64,000 nt of DNA from Myxococcus fulvus (GTDB lineage: Bacteria; Myxococcota; Myxococcia; Myxococcales; Myxococcaceae), in contig NZ_FOIB01000001.1 in the NCBI RefSeq assembly GCF_900111765.1, positions 806,001 through 870,000 of the forward strand, written 5' to 3'. Both the position numbers and the translations under genes were made by a program. A model generated the notes under the pieces. It saw only the letters and a list, made by a program, of their open reading frames with translations. It was not told the origin of the DNA and did no database searches. Positions 1-8,586 of the stretch are shown piece after piece. The stretch's first letter is position 1. Each line of letters starts with the position of its first letter.

Positions 1-1201
1 CGAGCCGCGAGCAGCTCTGGCTGAACTGCGCGGACGTCATGTCCTGCGCGCGCATGCGCAACGTCGCGCCGCAGTTGTACGTCACGGCCAACACCGCCTG
101 CTCCAGCGTCCGACGGAAGTCACAGATGCCGTAGTACGCGCAGTTCGCGCCGTCGTAGTAGTCCGCCATCTCCGCCGAGCCCACCCAGACGCCCGCCGTG
201 GGCCCCGTCATCTGGTGGTCGGCGATGAGCGCCCGCACCCTGGGCCGCGCCTTGTCCTGGAGCGCACCCGGGTACTGGAGGAAGCGCGCCAGCTCCCGCG
301 CGGCGTTGACCGTGAGGTACTGGTTGTCGGTGCCCAGCAGGTGCTCGGTGCGCAGGCCGAAGGACTCCAGCGCGTCGATGATGGACGTATCCAGCCGCAC
401 GGCCGCGATGAAGGCCGCGTCGTAGTGTCCTCGGAACAGGCCGACGAAGATGTTGTTCGTGGCGGCGCGCATGTACCAGGACGCCACGGCCGTGTCGTTG
501 AACCGGTCCAGCAGCCCCTTGAACGTGTCGAGGTGTCGCGCGCTCTCCCCGGCGCTGTCGATGAGCGTCACGAACTCCCGCAGCACCGCGCCGTGCGCGT
601 CGTTGACGTCCCGGAAGTGGCTGTTGGCAACGAACGCGGCCAGCGCCGGACGGATGGCGTTCGTCAGCGACGTGCCGTACGCCCCCACCATGTCCGGGCT
701 GTAGAACTGCACGTAGTACCCGGCTCGCAGGAACAGGATGAGCTGCACCGTCTGCGCGCTGTTGTCCCCCACGTAGCCCTGCGCGCTGGTGGTGAGCGCG
801 TTGGCGATGGTGACCATCTTGTTCTCGAGGAACACCTGCCGCGCCAGCGTACCCGTGACGCCGAACAGCGTGTTGATGCACGACTCCGTGGAGCCCTTCA
901 CCAGGGTGACGAGCGCCGCGCCGCTGGCCGAGCCGAAGGCCGCCGTGTCACAGGCGGCCAGCAAGGAACGGCCGGGAGGAGGCGGCGCGAGCTCCTGACG
1001 GAGTTGCTCCGGCGCGACGTCCGGCGAGCGCTCGTCAGGCTGGATTTTCTGATGGGCGTGCTCCAGCCCGTGCAGGCGCTGGGCGGACCCGGTCGGCGGG
1101 GGGGCCCCGGGGCGGGCATCCGCTCCTGGGGCGAAGACTCCGATACAACACAGCGCGATGACGATGTGACTGCGACACCAATCCGTGAGGGGACTGCGCA
1201 T
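1..1201 (-). CDS. M9-family collagenase-like metalloprotease, N-terminal part (runs off left edge)
   Basis: The reading frame stays open from an ATG at 1201 to the left edge (about 400 residues), so no stop is seen. GAGGAG sits 8 nt before the start. An N-terminal hydrophobic segment (CRSHIVIALCCIGVFA) looks like a secretion signal. The protein is collinear with the complete paralogue encoded just upstream: shared blocks include HAHQKIQPDERSPDVAPEQL, FLRAGYY, FVANSHFRDVNDAHGAVL, ELARFLQ and GPTAGVWV. This is the activator (N-terminal) domain of M9 collagenases. The HEYTH catalytic region would lie outside the window, so activity cannot be judged. It is the second gene of a tandem duplication. 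Confidence 0.85.
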   Translation of the reverse strand, partial: MRSPLTDWCRSHIVIALCCIGVFAPGADARPGAPPPTGSAQRLHGLEHAHQKIQPDERSPDVAPEQLRQELAPPPPGRSLLAACDTAAFGSASGAALVTLVKGSTESCINTLFGVTGTLARQVFLENKMVTIANALTTSAQGYVGDNSAQTVQLILFLRAGYYVQFYSPDMVGAYGTSLTNAIRPALAAFVANSHFRDVNDAHGAVLREFVTLIDSAGESARHLDTFKGLLDRFNDTAVASWYMRAATNNIFVGLFRGHYDAAFIAAVRLDTSIIDALESFGLRTEHLLGTDNQYLTVNAARELARFLQYPGALQDKARPRVRALIADHQMTGPTAGVWVGSAEMADYYDGANCAYYGICDFRRTLEQAVLAVTYNCGATLRMRAQDMTSAQFSQSCSRL

Positions 1202-1233
1202 GGCTCGTGCTCCTCGGGGTGGGGGGCTTTGCT

Positions 1234-1278
1234 GCACGGTGTCGACAGTACCGGACGACTCCGACGTGGGTTTCACGC
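1234..1278 (-). promoter_or_regulatory. Conserved upstream element of the first collagenase gene
   Basis: This 45-bp stretch aligns without gaps to 3309-3353 upstream of the paralogue. By eye 35 of 45 positions match, with a perfect core GCACGGTGTCGA. It begins 33 nt before the start codon. Conservation outside the coding sequence suggests a shared promoter or operator, or simply recent duplication. Confidence 0.5.
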
Positions 1279-1347
1279 GGTGTTCACGGTATTCCCGAGG
1301 AGATATGTCGTTCTTGTGTCTTTCCCTCGCGAGGATGAATGAAATCA

Positions 1348-1392
1348 CCAAGGGGTCGTGGGCCGTGCGGTGACGAAGCCCACGACCCCTGG
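1348..1392 (-). terminator. Terminator hairpin after the second collagenase gene
   Basis: A perfect 13-bp inverted repeat, AGGGGTCGTGGGC (1351-1363) and GCCCACGACCCCT (1378-1390), has a 14-nt loop. It lies just past the stop codon at 1403 on the minus strand and is followed there by a T-containing stretch (TTGGTGATTTC). The position and stem strength fit a factor-independent terminator, so the two collagenase genes are probably transcribed separately. Confidence 0.75.
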
Positions 1393-1402
1393 CGTCCCGA
1401 GG

Positions 1403-3283
1403 TCAGCCCCCGAGGTTCCTGCAGAGGAGGGGGTCGAGGGCGGTGGCGATGCAGGTCAGCCACTGGTGGAACTCCGCGTCATACGACGTCCCCAGCAGGT
1501 CGAGCGACTGGCGATACGCGGCGTAGTCACCCGCGCGGAACTGTCCCAGGAAGATGCCCACCTGGCTCGCGTGCCGGTCGAACATGAAGCGCACCGCGAG
1601 ATATCCCCAGGTGTAGATGCGCTCCGAGCTGCTGTTGTAGTCGTTGCGCAGAATCTGGCTCAGCTGGAAGGTCTTCTGGGTGCCCGTCGCCACCGCGTCC
1701 GGGTGGTTCGTCGGCCGGGTGATGTATTCAGCCAGTCCTTCAATCCACCAGATGGTGGGCTGGATGGTGCTGGCGCCGAAGTCGCCCTGCATGTCGAAGC
1801 GGCCGTCCAGGTAGTGCGTGTATTCGTGCTCCAGGTTCCAGACCTGGAAGCTGGGCCGCACCCACTCCGCCTCGTAGAGAATGGCGCGAGCCTGGTTGCC
1901 CGGAGCCGAGGGGTTGCCTTCGAGGTAGATGCCGCCGTTGTTCGTGCTGATGCCGAACATCGGCCCGGCGTACGTCTGGTAGTCCAGGCTGCTGTCGAAG
2001 ATGGCCATCTCCAGCACGGCGTTGTTGTCACCCGCCACCGGCACGTAGGTCGTCCCCAACCTGGCATGGAAGTCCAAGCTCCTGATGCTGAGAACAATGC
2101 AAGTCACGGCCAGGTCGATGTTCGACATCTGTTGGACGCGCAGGCGCAGCGTCGGGGCGCACTCGTAGGTCGTACCGAGCACGTCCTGCACCAGCGCCTG
2201 ACGGAAGCCACAGATGCCGTAGGACGAGCAGTTCGCGACGTCGAAGTGCTCCGCCATCTGCGCGGCGCTCACCCAGACGCCCGCCGTGGGCCCTGTCTTC
2301 GAGTGGTTGTCGAGGAGCGCCCTCACCCTGGCGCGCGTCCGGTCCCGGAGGGTGCCGGGGTGCTGGAGGAAGCGGGCCAGCTCGCGCGCGGCGTTGACGG
2401 TGAGGTGTTGGTCGTCGGTGCCGAGCAGGTGCCGGTTGCGCGCGACGAAGGAGTCCAGCGCGTCGAGGAGGGACGCGTCCCGCCGCACGGCCGCGACGAA
2501 GTCGTCGTCACCGTGGCTGTTGTACAGGACGAAGAAGACGTTGCTCGTGGCGCCGCGCATGGACTCGGACGCCAGGGCGGCGTCGTCGAAGCGGTCCAGC
2601 AGCCCCTGGAGCGTCCCCAGGTGCGACGCGGTCTGCTTCGCGCTGTCGATGAGCGTGACGAACTCGGACAGCACCGCGCCGTGCGTGTCGTTGACGTCCT
2701 GGAAGTGGCTGTTGGCGACGAAGGCGTCCAAGGCGGGGCGGATGGCGTCCCGCAGTGCCGTGCCGTAGGTCCCCACCACGTCCGGGTTTCGGTCCTGGGC
2801 GTAATACCCGGCCCGTAGGAACAGGATGAGCTGCAGTGTCTGCGCGCTGTTGTTCCCCGCATAGGCGCGCGCGTCGGCGGTGAGCGCCTGGGCGATGGTG
2901 ACCATCTTGCTCTCGGAGAACAGCTGCCGCGCGGGCGCGCCCCCGACATCGAACAGCGTCTGGAGGCAGTCCGGCGCGGCGCTCTTCACCCGAGTGACGA
3001 GCCTGTCGCCGCTGGCCGCGCCGATGGCCGCCGGGTCGCACGCGACCAGGGGGCGGGCGACGGCGGGCAGCGAGAGCGCCCGGCGCAGGTTCTCGGGCGC
3101 GACATCGGGCGGGCGCTCGTCGGGCCGGATGCGCTGATGGGCGTGCTCGTGTCCGTGCCGCTTGAAGAGGGGCTCGGCTGGTGCGGGGCCTCCGGGGCGG
3201 GCGACCGCTTCCGACGTGAAGAGGGCGAGGCAGAGGGTGAAGAAGAGATGACGACGACACCCATCCATGATGGGACGGCGCAT
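1403..3283 (-). CDS. M9-family collagenase-like zinc metalloprotease, secreted
   Basis: This is a complete gluzincin protease of 626 residues. The zinc motif H486-E-Y-T-H490 is followed by YLDGR, and the third ligand is most likely E515 in WWIEGLAEY, matching the Clostridium collagenase layout. The N-terminus (MRRPIMDGCRRHLFFTLCLA) is a signal peptide. The ATG at 3283 was chosen over a longer frame to 3520 because GGAG lies 7 nt upstream and the signal peptide follows directly. Family knowledge: M9A enzymes carry an activator domain, a peptidase domain and often PKD/PPC tails. Here the protein stops soon after the peptidase domain, so no collagen-binding tail is present. It is probably a scavenging protease. 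It is divergent from a PAS-AraC regulator, a plausible controller. Confidence 0.9.
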   Translation of the reverse strand: MRRPIMDGCRRHLFFTLCLALFTSEAVARPGGPAPAEPLFKRHGHEHAHQRIRPDERPPDVAPENLRRALSLPAVARPLVACDPAAIGAASGDRLVTRVKSAAPDCLQTLFDVGGAPARQLFSESKMVTIAQALTADARAYAGNNSAQTLQLILFLRAGYYAQDRNPDVVGTYGTALRDAIRPALDAFVANSHFQDVNDTHGAVLSEFVTLIDSAKQTASHLGTLQGLLDRFDDAALASESMRGATSNVFFVLYNSHGDDDFVAAVRRDASLLDALDSFVARNRHLLGTDDQHLTVNAARELARFLQHPGTLRDRTRARVRALLDNHSKTGPTAGVWVSAAQMAEHFDVANCSSYGICGFRQALVQDVLGTTYECAPTLRLRVQQMSNIDLAVTCIVLSIRSLDFHARLGTTYVPVAGDNNAVLEMAIFDSSLDYQTYAGPMFGISTNNGGIYLEGNPSAPGNQARAILYEAEWVRPSFQVWNLEHEYTHYLDGRFDMQGDFGASTIQPTIWWIEGLAEYITRPTNHPDAVATGTQKTFQLSQILRNDYNSSSERIYTWGYLAVRFMFDRHASQVGIFLGQFRAGDYAAYRQSLDLLGTSYDAEFHQWLTCIATALDPLLCRNLGG

Positions 3284-3308
3284 GTGGGCTCCAGGAGGAT
3301 GACCTGCC

Positions 3309-3353
3309 GCACGGTGTCGAGGGTTCCAGGAGACACCGGCGTGGGTTAAACGC
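3309..3353. promoter_or_regulatory. Conserved element between the second collagenase and the PAS-AraC gene
   Basis: This is the second copy of the 45-bp block described at 1234-1278, with the identical core GCACGGTGTCGA and a shared GTGGGTT. It sits 26 nt upstream of the collagenase start and 37 nt upstream of the divergent regulator start, so one protein bound here could influence both genes. Regulator binding is an inference. Confidence 0.5.
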
Positions 3354-3389
3354 CTTGTCCCCGGGACCTTGGAAAAAGAACAGGCATCC

Positions 3390-4190
3390 ATGAAGACCAC
3401 CAAAGGGCGTGAGGCATTGGAGCATTGGCGGGTGGAGTTCATGGGGCGGGTGACGAATCCGCTGTTCGCGGAGGCGCTGTTCGACCGGGTGCCGGACATC
3501 GTCTTCTCCGTGAAGGACATCCAGGGGCGCTATGTGTGCATCAGCGAGGCCTGCGCGGAGCGCTGCGGGCTGACGAGCAAGGCGGCGGCGGTGGGGCGCA
3601 CGGCGCACGAGCTGTTTCCCCAGCACATGGCGGACCGGTACGTGCGACAGGACGAGAAGGTGTTCCGCACGGGGCGCCCGCTGGTGGACAACCTGGACCT
3701 GACGCTCTTCAACAACCGCGAGCCGGGCTGGTGTCTGACAAGCAAGGTGCCGCTGTTCGATGCCGGGGGCGAGGTGATGGGGCTGGCGTGTCTGTCCAAG
3801 GACATCCACGAGCCTGGGCGCGCGGGGCTGGTGGACGAGCGCTTCGCGGCGACCATCGACTTCATCCAGGCGAGCTATGGAGAGCGGCTGCGCATCGACT
3901 CGCTGGCGCGGCGCGCGGGCATGTCCGCGGCGCAGTTCGAGCGGCGGATGCGGCGCATCTTCCAGCTCTCCGCGGGGCAGTTCATCATGAAGACGCGCAT
4001 CGACGCCGCGGCGGAGCGACTGGTGGAGGACGTGCGCGAGCCCATCGCCGCCATCGCCCTGTCCGTGGGCTTCTGCGACCAGAGCGCCCTGTCACGTCAG
4101 TTCAAGCAGGTGACGGGCCTGAGCCCCCGCGAGTACCGGCAGCTCGTCGAGTCCGTCCCCGGCACCGCCGTGTCCCGGCGCAAGCGCTGA
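3390..4190 (+). CDS. PAS-domain AraC-family transcriptional regulator
   Basis: A 266-residue protein. A PAS-like sensor domain occupies about residues 25-125 (LFDRVPDIVFSVKDIQGRYV, then a VPLFDAGGEVMGLACLSKDI end). A C-terminal AraC/XylS double helix-turn-helix spans about 150-255, with the family signatures LARRAGMSAAQFERRMRRIF and VGFCDQSALSRQFKQVTGLSPREYR. An in-frame TTG at 3369 would add 7 residues; I prefer the ATG at 3390, preceded by AGG at a 5-nt spacing. It is transcribed away from the collagenase pair across a conserved 45-bp block, so local control of those proteases is likely but unproven. The ligand of the PAS domain is unknown. Confidence 0.88.
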   Translation: MKTTKGREALEHWRVEFMGRVTNPLFAEALFDRVPDIVFSVKDIQGRYVCISEACAERCGLTSKAAAVGRTAHELFPQHMADRYVRQDEKVFRTGRPLVDNLDLTLFNNREPGWCLTSKVPLFDAGGEVMGLACLSKDIHEPGRAGLVDERFAATIDFIQASYGERLRIDSLARRAGMSAAQFERRMRRIFQLSAGQFIMKTRIDAAAERLVEDVREPIAAIALSVGFCDQSALSRQFKQVTGLSPREYRQLVESVPGTAVSRRKR

Positions 4191-4228
4191 GGCGCCCGGG
4201 GGGGCTTCCCCAAAGCCTGTCAGGTGTG

Positions 4229-4864
4229 ATGCGCTCCGTGCTGGCCATGAAAGCCTTCACGCTGCCCGTGTCCACCGTCCTGTTCCATGTCGTGGCCCTG
4301 GGGTTCTTCGGGGCCTGCGCGGCGTGGCTCGTCCAGGAGTCGCTGGCGCTCGGTGGACGTCGGGCGATGATGGGGTTCGCGGTGGCGGTGGCCTCGGGCG
4401 CGCAGGTGCTGTTGTCATTAAGCACCTTGAGGGCGCTCTGGAGCGCGCGAGGGGCGATGCCGCTGCCCACACGCGCGCGGGTGGGGACGTATCTGCAGTT
4501 CATGGGGCTGGTGGGCCTGCTGGTGCTGTTCGGCGTGCACCTGGTCCACACGGAGGGCCGGCCAGCGCTGGGCACGTTCTGTCTGGGGATGGCGACCTGG
4601 CTGGGTGTCATCGGATTGCATCTGGTGCCCGCGCTGTTCCTGGCCGCCGACGGGTTCATCGACCACCTGGGACGCCACACGCGCTTCTCGGAGCTGGAGT
4701 GGTACTCGCTCCAGAAGAGCGAGGGTGAGCCGCCGCGCGTGCTGCTCCAGGTGGGCCGGGGCTCGACGCTGCGGCTGGAGGCGCGGCTGCGTGGCGCGGA
4801 GGTGGACGGCGTGAAGGGGCGGCTGCGCGAAGCGGGGCTGGCGCTGGGGCCGTCCTCGCGCTGA
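4229..4864 (+). CDS. Uncharacterised four-helix integral membrane protein
   Basis: A 211-residue protein with about four hydrophobic helices: VLFHVVALGFFGACAAWLV, MMGFAVAVASGAQVLLSLS, FMGLVGLLVLFGVHLV and MATWLGVIGLHLVPALFLA. A soluble C-terminal tail of about 70 residues follows (SELEWYSLQKSEGEPPRVLLQVGRG). I recognise no family. It follows the AraC gene by 38 nt on the same strand and may be cotranscribed. The start at 4229 was preferred over a longer upstream extension because that extension is antisense-like sequence overlapping the AraC gene. Function unknown. Confidence 0.65.
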   Translation: MRSVLAMKAFTLPVSTVLFHVVALGFFGACAAWLVQESLALGGRRAMMGFAVAVASGAQVLLSLSTLRALWSARGAMPLPTRARVGTYLQFMGLVGLLVLFGVHLVHTEGRPALGTFCLGMATWLGVIGLHLVPALFLAADGFIDHLGRHTRFSELEWYSLQKSEGEPPRVLLQVGRGSTLRLEARLRGAEVDGVKGRLREAGLALGPSSR

Positions 4865-4867
4865 GGC

Positions 4868-5461
4868 TCACTTCCGGGCGGCGGGCGCGGGGTGCACGCG
4901 CTCCTTCCACGGGTCTCCACCCACGCCGAAGTCCACGAGCTGGAAGGGGCTCTCTCCGCTCATCCGCACCAGCCCGAGGCCGGGCACGGAGGCGGACCAC
5001 TCGGCGGTGATGCCGCCGGCATAGGAGTACTCGCTCACCTCCAGCGTCCTGCCGGCGAGCGTCTCCGTCGTCTTCTGGAGGAACCTGCCGTCGCGCCGCG
5101 TCTTGAATTCGTCGGGGAGCGGGCCAGACACCTCGCGTGGCTTGCCGCCGGGCAGGGCCGCGCGCATCAGCAACACATTGCCCGCGCCGAAGCGCTCCCC
5201 GGCGACCAGGAACTGGAGGGTGACGCGCCCCGTGGCGGGCACCTCTATCTCCAGGTCGAACCAGCGGCCCTGCTTGCCCTGATGCCGGCCCGGCGCGCCG
5301 ACCTTGACCACGAAGCGCGTGGGGCCGTCCGAGGACACCGCCTGGTAGCGCGCCCAGCCTCCCTCGCGCACCACGAGGGGCAGCTCAGGCATGCCCTGGG
5401 GCGAGGCGACCTGGGATTGAATCAGCACGGCCAGCAGGGGGAGCAGCCTGGCGCCCATCAT
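4868..5461 (-). CDS. Hypothetical exported protein
   Basis: A 197-residue protein with an N-terminal signal peptide (GARLLPLLAVLIQSQVASPQG) and a beta-rich remainder. The start was set at the third codon of a longer frame because GAGG then lies 6 nt upstream of ATG 5461. The text runs: aromatic WARYQ, charged linker, LEIEVPATGRVTLQFLVAGE, and a C-terminal GGITAEWSASVPGLGLVRMSG. The general layout resembles the divergent lipoprotein gene at 5543 (short GxW-Y strand, ethical-sized beta domain, final trp-containing strand), so the two may be distant paralogues. Its stop is 3 bp from the convergent membrane protein gene. No known family was recognised. Confidence 0.65.
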   Translation of the reverse strand: MMGARLLPLLAVLIQSQVASPQGMPELPLVVREGGWARYQAVSSDGPTRFVVKVGAPGRHQGKQGRWFDLEIEVPATGRVTLQFLVAGERFGAGNVLLMRAALPGGKPREVSGPLPDEFKTRRDGRFLQKTTETLAGRTLEVSEYSYAGGITAEWSASVPGLGLVRMSGESPFQLVDFGVGGDPWKERVHPAPAARK

Positions 5462-5542
5462 CCACATCCTCGCCTTGTCGTGCCCCTTGGCCAGACATGT
5501 GCTGGAATTGGGGGAAGGGGGAGAACCCTATAGGATTGGCGC

Positions 5543-6319
5543 ATGCGCCGCCTCCCCTCGGTTGTGAGTGTTTCCTTGTGGCTGCTCTGCGCCTGCACCG
5601 ACTCGCGGCGCTCGGCGGAGGACGCCGGGCCGGGCTTCGAGCGGATTCCCCTGACACCGCCGCTCGCGCCTCCACCGGCGGCCCAGGTGCAATCCGAGGA
5701 CGCGGGCGCCGCCGTGGCCCGGACGCCGACGGAGGTGGACGTGTCCCGGCTCGCGGAGGCGCGCGCGTTGGTGCCCGCGCCCTTGTTGTATGGACAGTTC
5801 CAGCCCGTCGTCGGCACATGGGTCGACTACGAGCTGCGTGGCGACAAGGGCTCGACGCGGGCCCGGGTCTCGCTGGTGGGAGAGACGACGCGCGAGGACG
5901 GCGTGCCCCTGTACCAGCTCGAGATGGACCATGAGGTCTCGCCGCGCACGCTCGTGGTCCTCTGGGTGCGCGGCAAGGAGCGGCCCTTCGTGGAGCGGCT
6001 CGCCGTCTCCGTGCCGCCGCATCCGCCCGTCTCCATTCCGGTGGACCTCTTCGTCGACCAGCCGGAGCTGAGGGGCGCGCCGCGAGGGGGGAAGGACGCG
6101 GTGCTGCGCGAGGGCGTGTTCGCGGGCAAGGCGCGCGAAGAGACCTTCCTGCGCGAGGACGGGCGCACCGTGGGCGTGGTGCGCACCGAGCGCGTTCCGC
6201 TGTGGGGCGTGGTGTCCGTCCAGGACGGGGAGACCACGTGGGTAGCACGGGCCTCGGGCACGGGCGCGAAGCCGTCGTTGGACGCCGTGCCCATCGCGGT
6301 GCCCCGCGTCCAGGAGTGA
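5543..6319 (+). CDS. Putative lipoprotein of unknown function
   Basis: A 258-residue protein. The N-terminus (VSLWLLCAC-TDS) fits a lipoprotein signal with Cys about residue 18. A Pro/Ala-rich linker (PLTPPLAPPPAAQVQ) follows, then a beta-rich domain starting at GTWVDYELRGDKGSTRARVSLVGE. It is divergent from the exported protein at 4868-5461, separated by about 80 bp that must hold both promoters. Its end is convergent with the pseudopilin-like operon, 5 bp away. I do not recognise the domain; the shared architecture with its divergent neighbour suggests a related envelope role. Confidence 0.65.
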   Translation: MRRLPSVVSVSLWLLCACTDSRRSAEDAGPGFERIPLTPPLAPPPAAQVQSEDAGAAVARTPTEVDVSRLAEARALVPAPLLYGQFQPVVGTWVDYELRGDKGSTRARVSLVGETTREDGVPLYQLEMDHEVSPRTLVVLWVRGKERPFVERLAVSVPPHPPVSIPVDLFVDQPELRGAPRGGKDAVLREGVFAGKAREETFLREDGRTVGVVRTERVPLWGVVSVQDGETTWVARASGTGAKPSLDAVPIAVPRVQE

Positions 6320-6324
6320 GGGCA

Positions 6325-6525
6325 TCAGCCCAGGGGATAGCCGAGCACGACGTAGAAGCCGCGCACGTAGATGGTGTAGGCGGCGAACATGTCCGGCGCG
6401 AACGAGTGGAGCCCGAGCATCATCAGGAACAGCGCCGCCAGGAGCAGCGACAGCTCCGTGAGCGCCTGTCCTCGCGAGCGGGGACGGCGAAGCCAGTGGA
6501 CGGTGGAGCGCATCCAGCCATTCAT
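6325..6525 (-). CDS. Small TadE/Flp-like pseudopilin-like membrane protein
   Basis: A 66-residue protein with the hallmark RGQALTELSLLLAALFLMMLG: a Gly-containing processing-type site, a Glu five residues into the hydrophobic helix, and a single transmembrane segment. These features define TadE/TadG/Flp-type subunits handled by TadV-like prepilin peptidases. GGAG lies 8 nt before the start, and the start is 2 nt past the stop of the preceding gene. It is the last gene of the five-gene minus-strand operon (11062-6325). It could be a minor pilin or a membrane anchor. Confidence 0.7.
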   Translation of the reverse strand: MNGWMRSTVHWLRRPRSRGQALTELSLLLAALFLMMLGLHSFAPDMFAAYTIYVRGFYVVLGYPLG

Positions 6526-6527
6526 GT

Positions 6528-7373
6528 TCAGGGCTCCTTCCTCGAGTCGATGAGCTCGAGCACCGCGGTGACGAGGGTCTGCGGGGCCTCGCTCGTCCCC
6601 ATGGGGGACAGCGACAGCGAGAGGTTCTCCCCGGCCTTCTGGAAGTCGAGCAGCTCCACGCCCCCCGCGCCGGTGCGCGCGTCCTTCCGCACGTAGCCGC
6701 GCTGCTCCAGCTGGGTCCGATAGAAGGTCGCGAGCGAGCCGGGCGTGCCCTGGGCGAGCTCGGTGATGGTGGTGTTGCCCTGCGTGGGCCCGCGGTTCCT
6801 GTCCTCGATGCGCATCATCGTCATGGCGCCCGGGGCGCGTGGCAGCGCTGGCAGGGATTGGGCCTGCAGGTGCATGCCCTCGGGCGCGTCGATGATGGAG
6901 GGGAAGACCTGCGTGCGAGGCGGCGTGCCGCCCCTGCCCACGGCGGTGACGGAGACGAGCGAGCCGCGCTTCGCGTCGTAGTAGCTGATGACTCCGCCTC
7001 CGGCCCCATCCGGCTCGACGGCGGTGCGGTGGCCCTGGCGGCGGAACTCGCGGGCGTAGAACTCCATCACCGCGCCGGGCGAGTCGCCGGTCTCGAAGAC
7101 CGCCATCTCCATCGGGTTGCCGTTGGCCTCCAGCTTCCCCATCGGGATGACCTTCGCCCGGGGGTAGGCGGGGAGCAGGCCCAGGAAGCGCTTCGTCATC
7201 GGCTCCGCGCTGGCGGGCGGGGTGAGCAGCACCGCCGCGGGAGGCTCGGGCGGTGGAGGTGGCTCGACGGGAGGCTCGCGGAGCGTGGCCGCCGTGGCGA
7301 CGACCAGCAGCACGCCGCCCAGGCCCAGCACCCGTGTCACCGCTCCCGTGCGGTCCCTCAACAACCGACTCAT
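6528..7373 (-). CDS. Membrane-anchored protein of the Tad-like operon, unknown function
   Basis: A 281-residue protein with one N-terminal transmembrane helix (TRVLGLGGVLLVVATAATL), a proline-rich linker (EPPVEPPPPPEPP), and an extracytoplasmic domain containing two similar halves. Each half has a 'FYRxxxxxRGH/Y' type segment: VMEFYAREFRRQGHRTAV and LATFYRTQLEQRGYVRKD. GAGGAG lies 8 nt upstream of ATG 7373. It sits fourth in the pseudopilin-like operon. The internal repeat suggests a duplicated alpha/beta unit. No family assigned. Confidence 0.7.
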   Translation of the reverse strand: MSRLLRDRTGAVTRVLGLGGVLLVVATAATLREPPVEPPPPPEPPAAVLLTPPASAEPMTKRFLGLLPAYPRAKVIPMGKLEANGNPMEMAVFETGDSPGAVMEFYAREFRRQGHRTAVEPDGAGGGVISYYDAKRGSLVSVTAVGRGGTPPRTQVFPSIIDAPEGMHLQAQSLPALPRAPGAMTMMRIEDRNRGPTQGNTTITELAQGTPGSLATFYRTQLEQRGYVRKDARTGAGGVELLDFQKAGENLSLSLSPMGTSEAPQTLVTAVLELIDSRKEP

Positions 7374-7407
7374 CGCGCGTGCTCCTCGCCTTGCTGTTCC
7401 GGGGTGG

Positions 7408-8574
7408 CTACTCGTGGTCCGGGGTCGTGTTCGGGCCGTCCGCGCATGCGAAGTCGCCGTAGTTGAAGTACTCCTTGCCCTTGTTCTTGGAGAGCGCGTA
7501 CTCGGACTCCGGCGCCTTGGAGTCCGCCGCGCCCTGGAAGAAGTTGCCTCGGCAGTTGTACGCGCGCATGGGCCAGTTGTAGTGGCCCTTCTCCGAGGAG
7601 CCCTTGAGCCCACGCTTCTCCTTGATGGCTTCGGGCTCGCACCTGTCGAAGCACGCCTTCTTGTCGTTCTTCCAGTAGGCGGCGAGCAGCACATCGCCGG
7701 GGACGGTGCGCGTGTCCCCCTCCCACACGGCCTTGAACCTGGCGGGCTCCTTCACGTGCCGGATGCGCACGGACTCGCGCAGGTAGTCGGACTTCAGGGG
7801 GAAGTCCAAGCCCAGCACCGACAGCACCGCGCCGATGGCGTCGAGCGCCCCTCCCTCGGACGAGAGCCCCGCGTAGGCGATCTGCTTCACCCGCTGATGG
7901 GTGAGCTCCTCGACGCGGTCATAGGAGTCGGTGGGGTCATGTCCGGGCGTCCACGCGCGCCAGGTGTCATGGACCAGGAAGAAGGACTCCTTGAAGGTCA
8001 CATCCAGCCGCGAGTCGACCCTCTTCGTGAGGAAGGCGAGCTGCGAGGGGATGAGGCCATTCTCGATGCGGACCTCCACCTGGGCGCGCACCGCGCCCCG
8101 GTTGGGGTCCAGCCCCATGGCCTCGGCCACCTTCCCCGAGGTGGACCCCAGCGCCCCGAGCACCTTGCTCATCGCCTGCATCCCGCCGCCCGGGCGCCCT
8201 TCGCCCGACATGGACTCGTCCTGGAGTGTCGCCTCCGTGTCCTCCGCGCGGATGTCGAGCGTGACGCGGTTCGTGGGGCCCATCGCCGTCGGGCGTGAGC
8301 CCGTCTTGGTGGTCCCGTCCAGGTCCTGGTAGCGCGTCCTCGCCTCCTCGACGATGCGGCCCACGTCCGAGCGCACCGTGCGCTCGAAGGCGACGTAGCG
8401 CACCACCTCCGCGGCCTTGAGGCGCACGTGCTGCACCTCCCAGAAGTAGGTGGTGCCCAGGATGAGCAGCACGAAGACGGGCGCCAGGATGGCGAACTCC
8501 GTCGTCGCCGCGCCCCGTCGCGCCCTCGGGCCCAGGTGGAGACGTCCTCGCTTCGTGACGGCTGGAGTCGTCAT
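7408..8574 (-). CDS. TadE-like pilus assembly / pseudopilin protein
   Basis: A 388-residue protein. The N-terminal segment RRGAATTEFAILAPVFVLLILGTTYFWEVQHV is a typical TadE signature: basic region, Gly-Ala, Glu within the first turn of the helix, then one transmembrane span. (Key residues: G20, E25 region.) A long periplasmic domain follows. SD GGGAGG stands 6-7 nt upstream of the ATG. It is 12 bp downstream of the TadG-like gene, so they are cotranscribed. The family acts in Flp/Tad pili or in related envelope complexes; here the secretion ATPase and platform genes are missing from the neighbourhood. Confidence 0.75.
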   Translation of the reverse strand: MTTPAVTKRGRLHLGPRARRGAATTEFAILAPVFVLLILGTTYFWEVQHVRLKAAEVVRYVAFERTVRSDVGRIVEEARTRYQDLDGTTKTGSRPTAMGPTNRVTLDIRAEDTEATLQDESMSGEGRPGGGMQAMSKVLGALGSTSGKVAEAMGLDPNRGAVRAQVEVRIENGLIPSQLAFLTKRVDSRLDVTFKESFFLVHDTWRAWTPGHDPTDSYDRVEELTHQRVKQIAYAGLSSEGGALDAIGAVLSVLGLDFPLKSDYLRESVRIRHVKEPARFKAVWEGDTRTVPGDVLLAAYWKNDKKACFDRCEPEAIKEKRGLKGSSEKGHYNWPMRAYNCRGNFFQGAADSKAPESEYALSKNKGKEYFNYGDFACADGPNTTPDHE

Positions 8575-8586
8575 GGCCGCCTCCCG

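Noticed and set aside
1358..2818. Plus-strand frame of 486 codons over the collagenase
   Set aside because: Opposite strand encodes the collagenase with HEYTH and a signal peptide; the plus frame has no domain.
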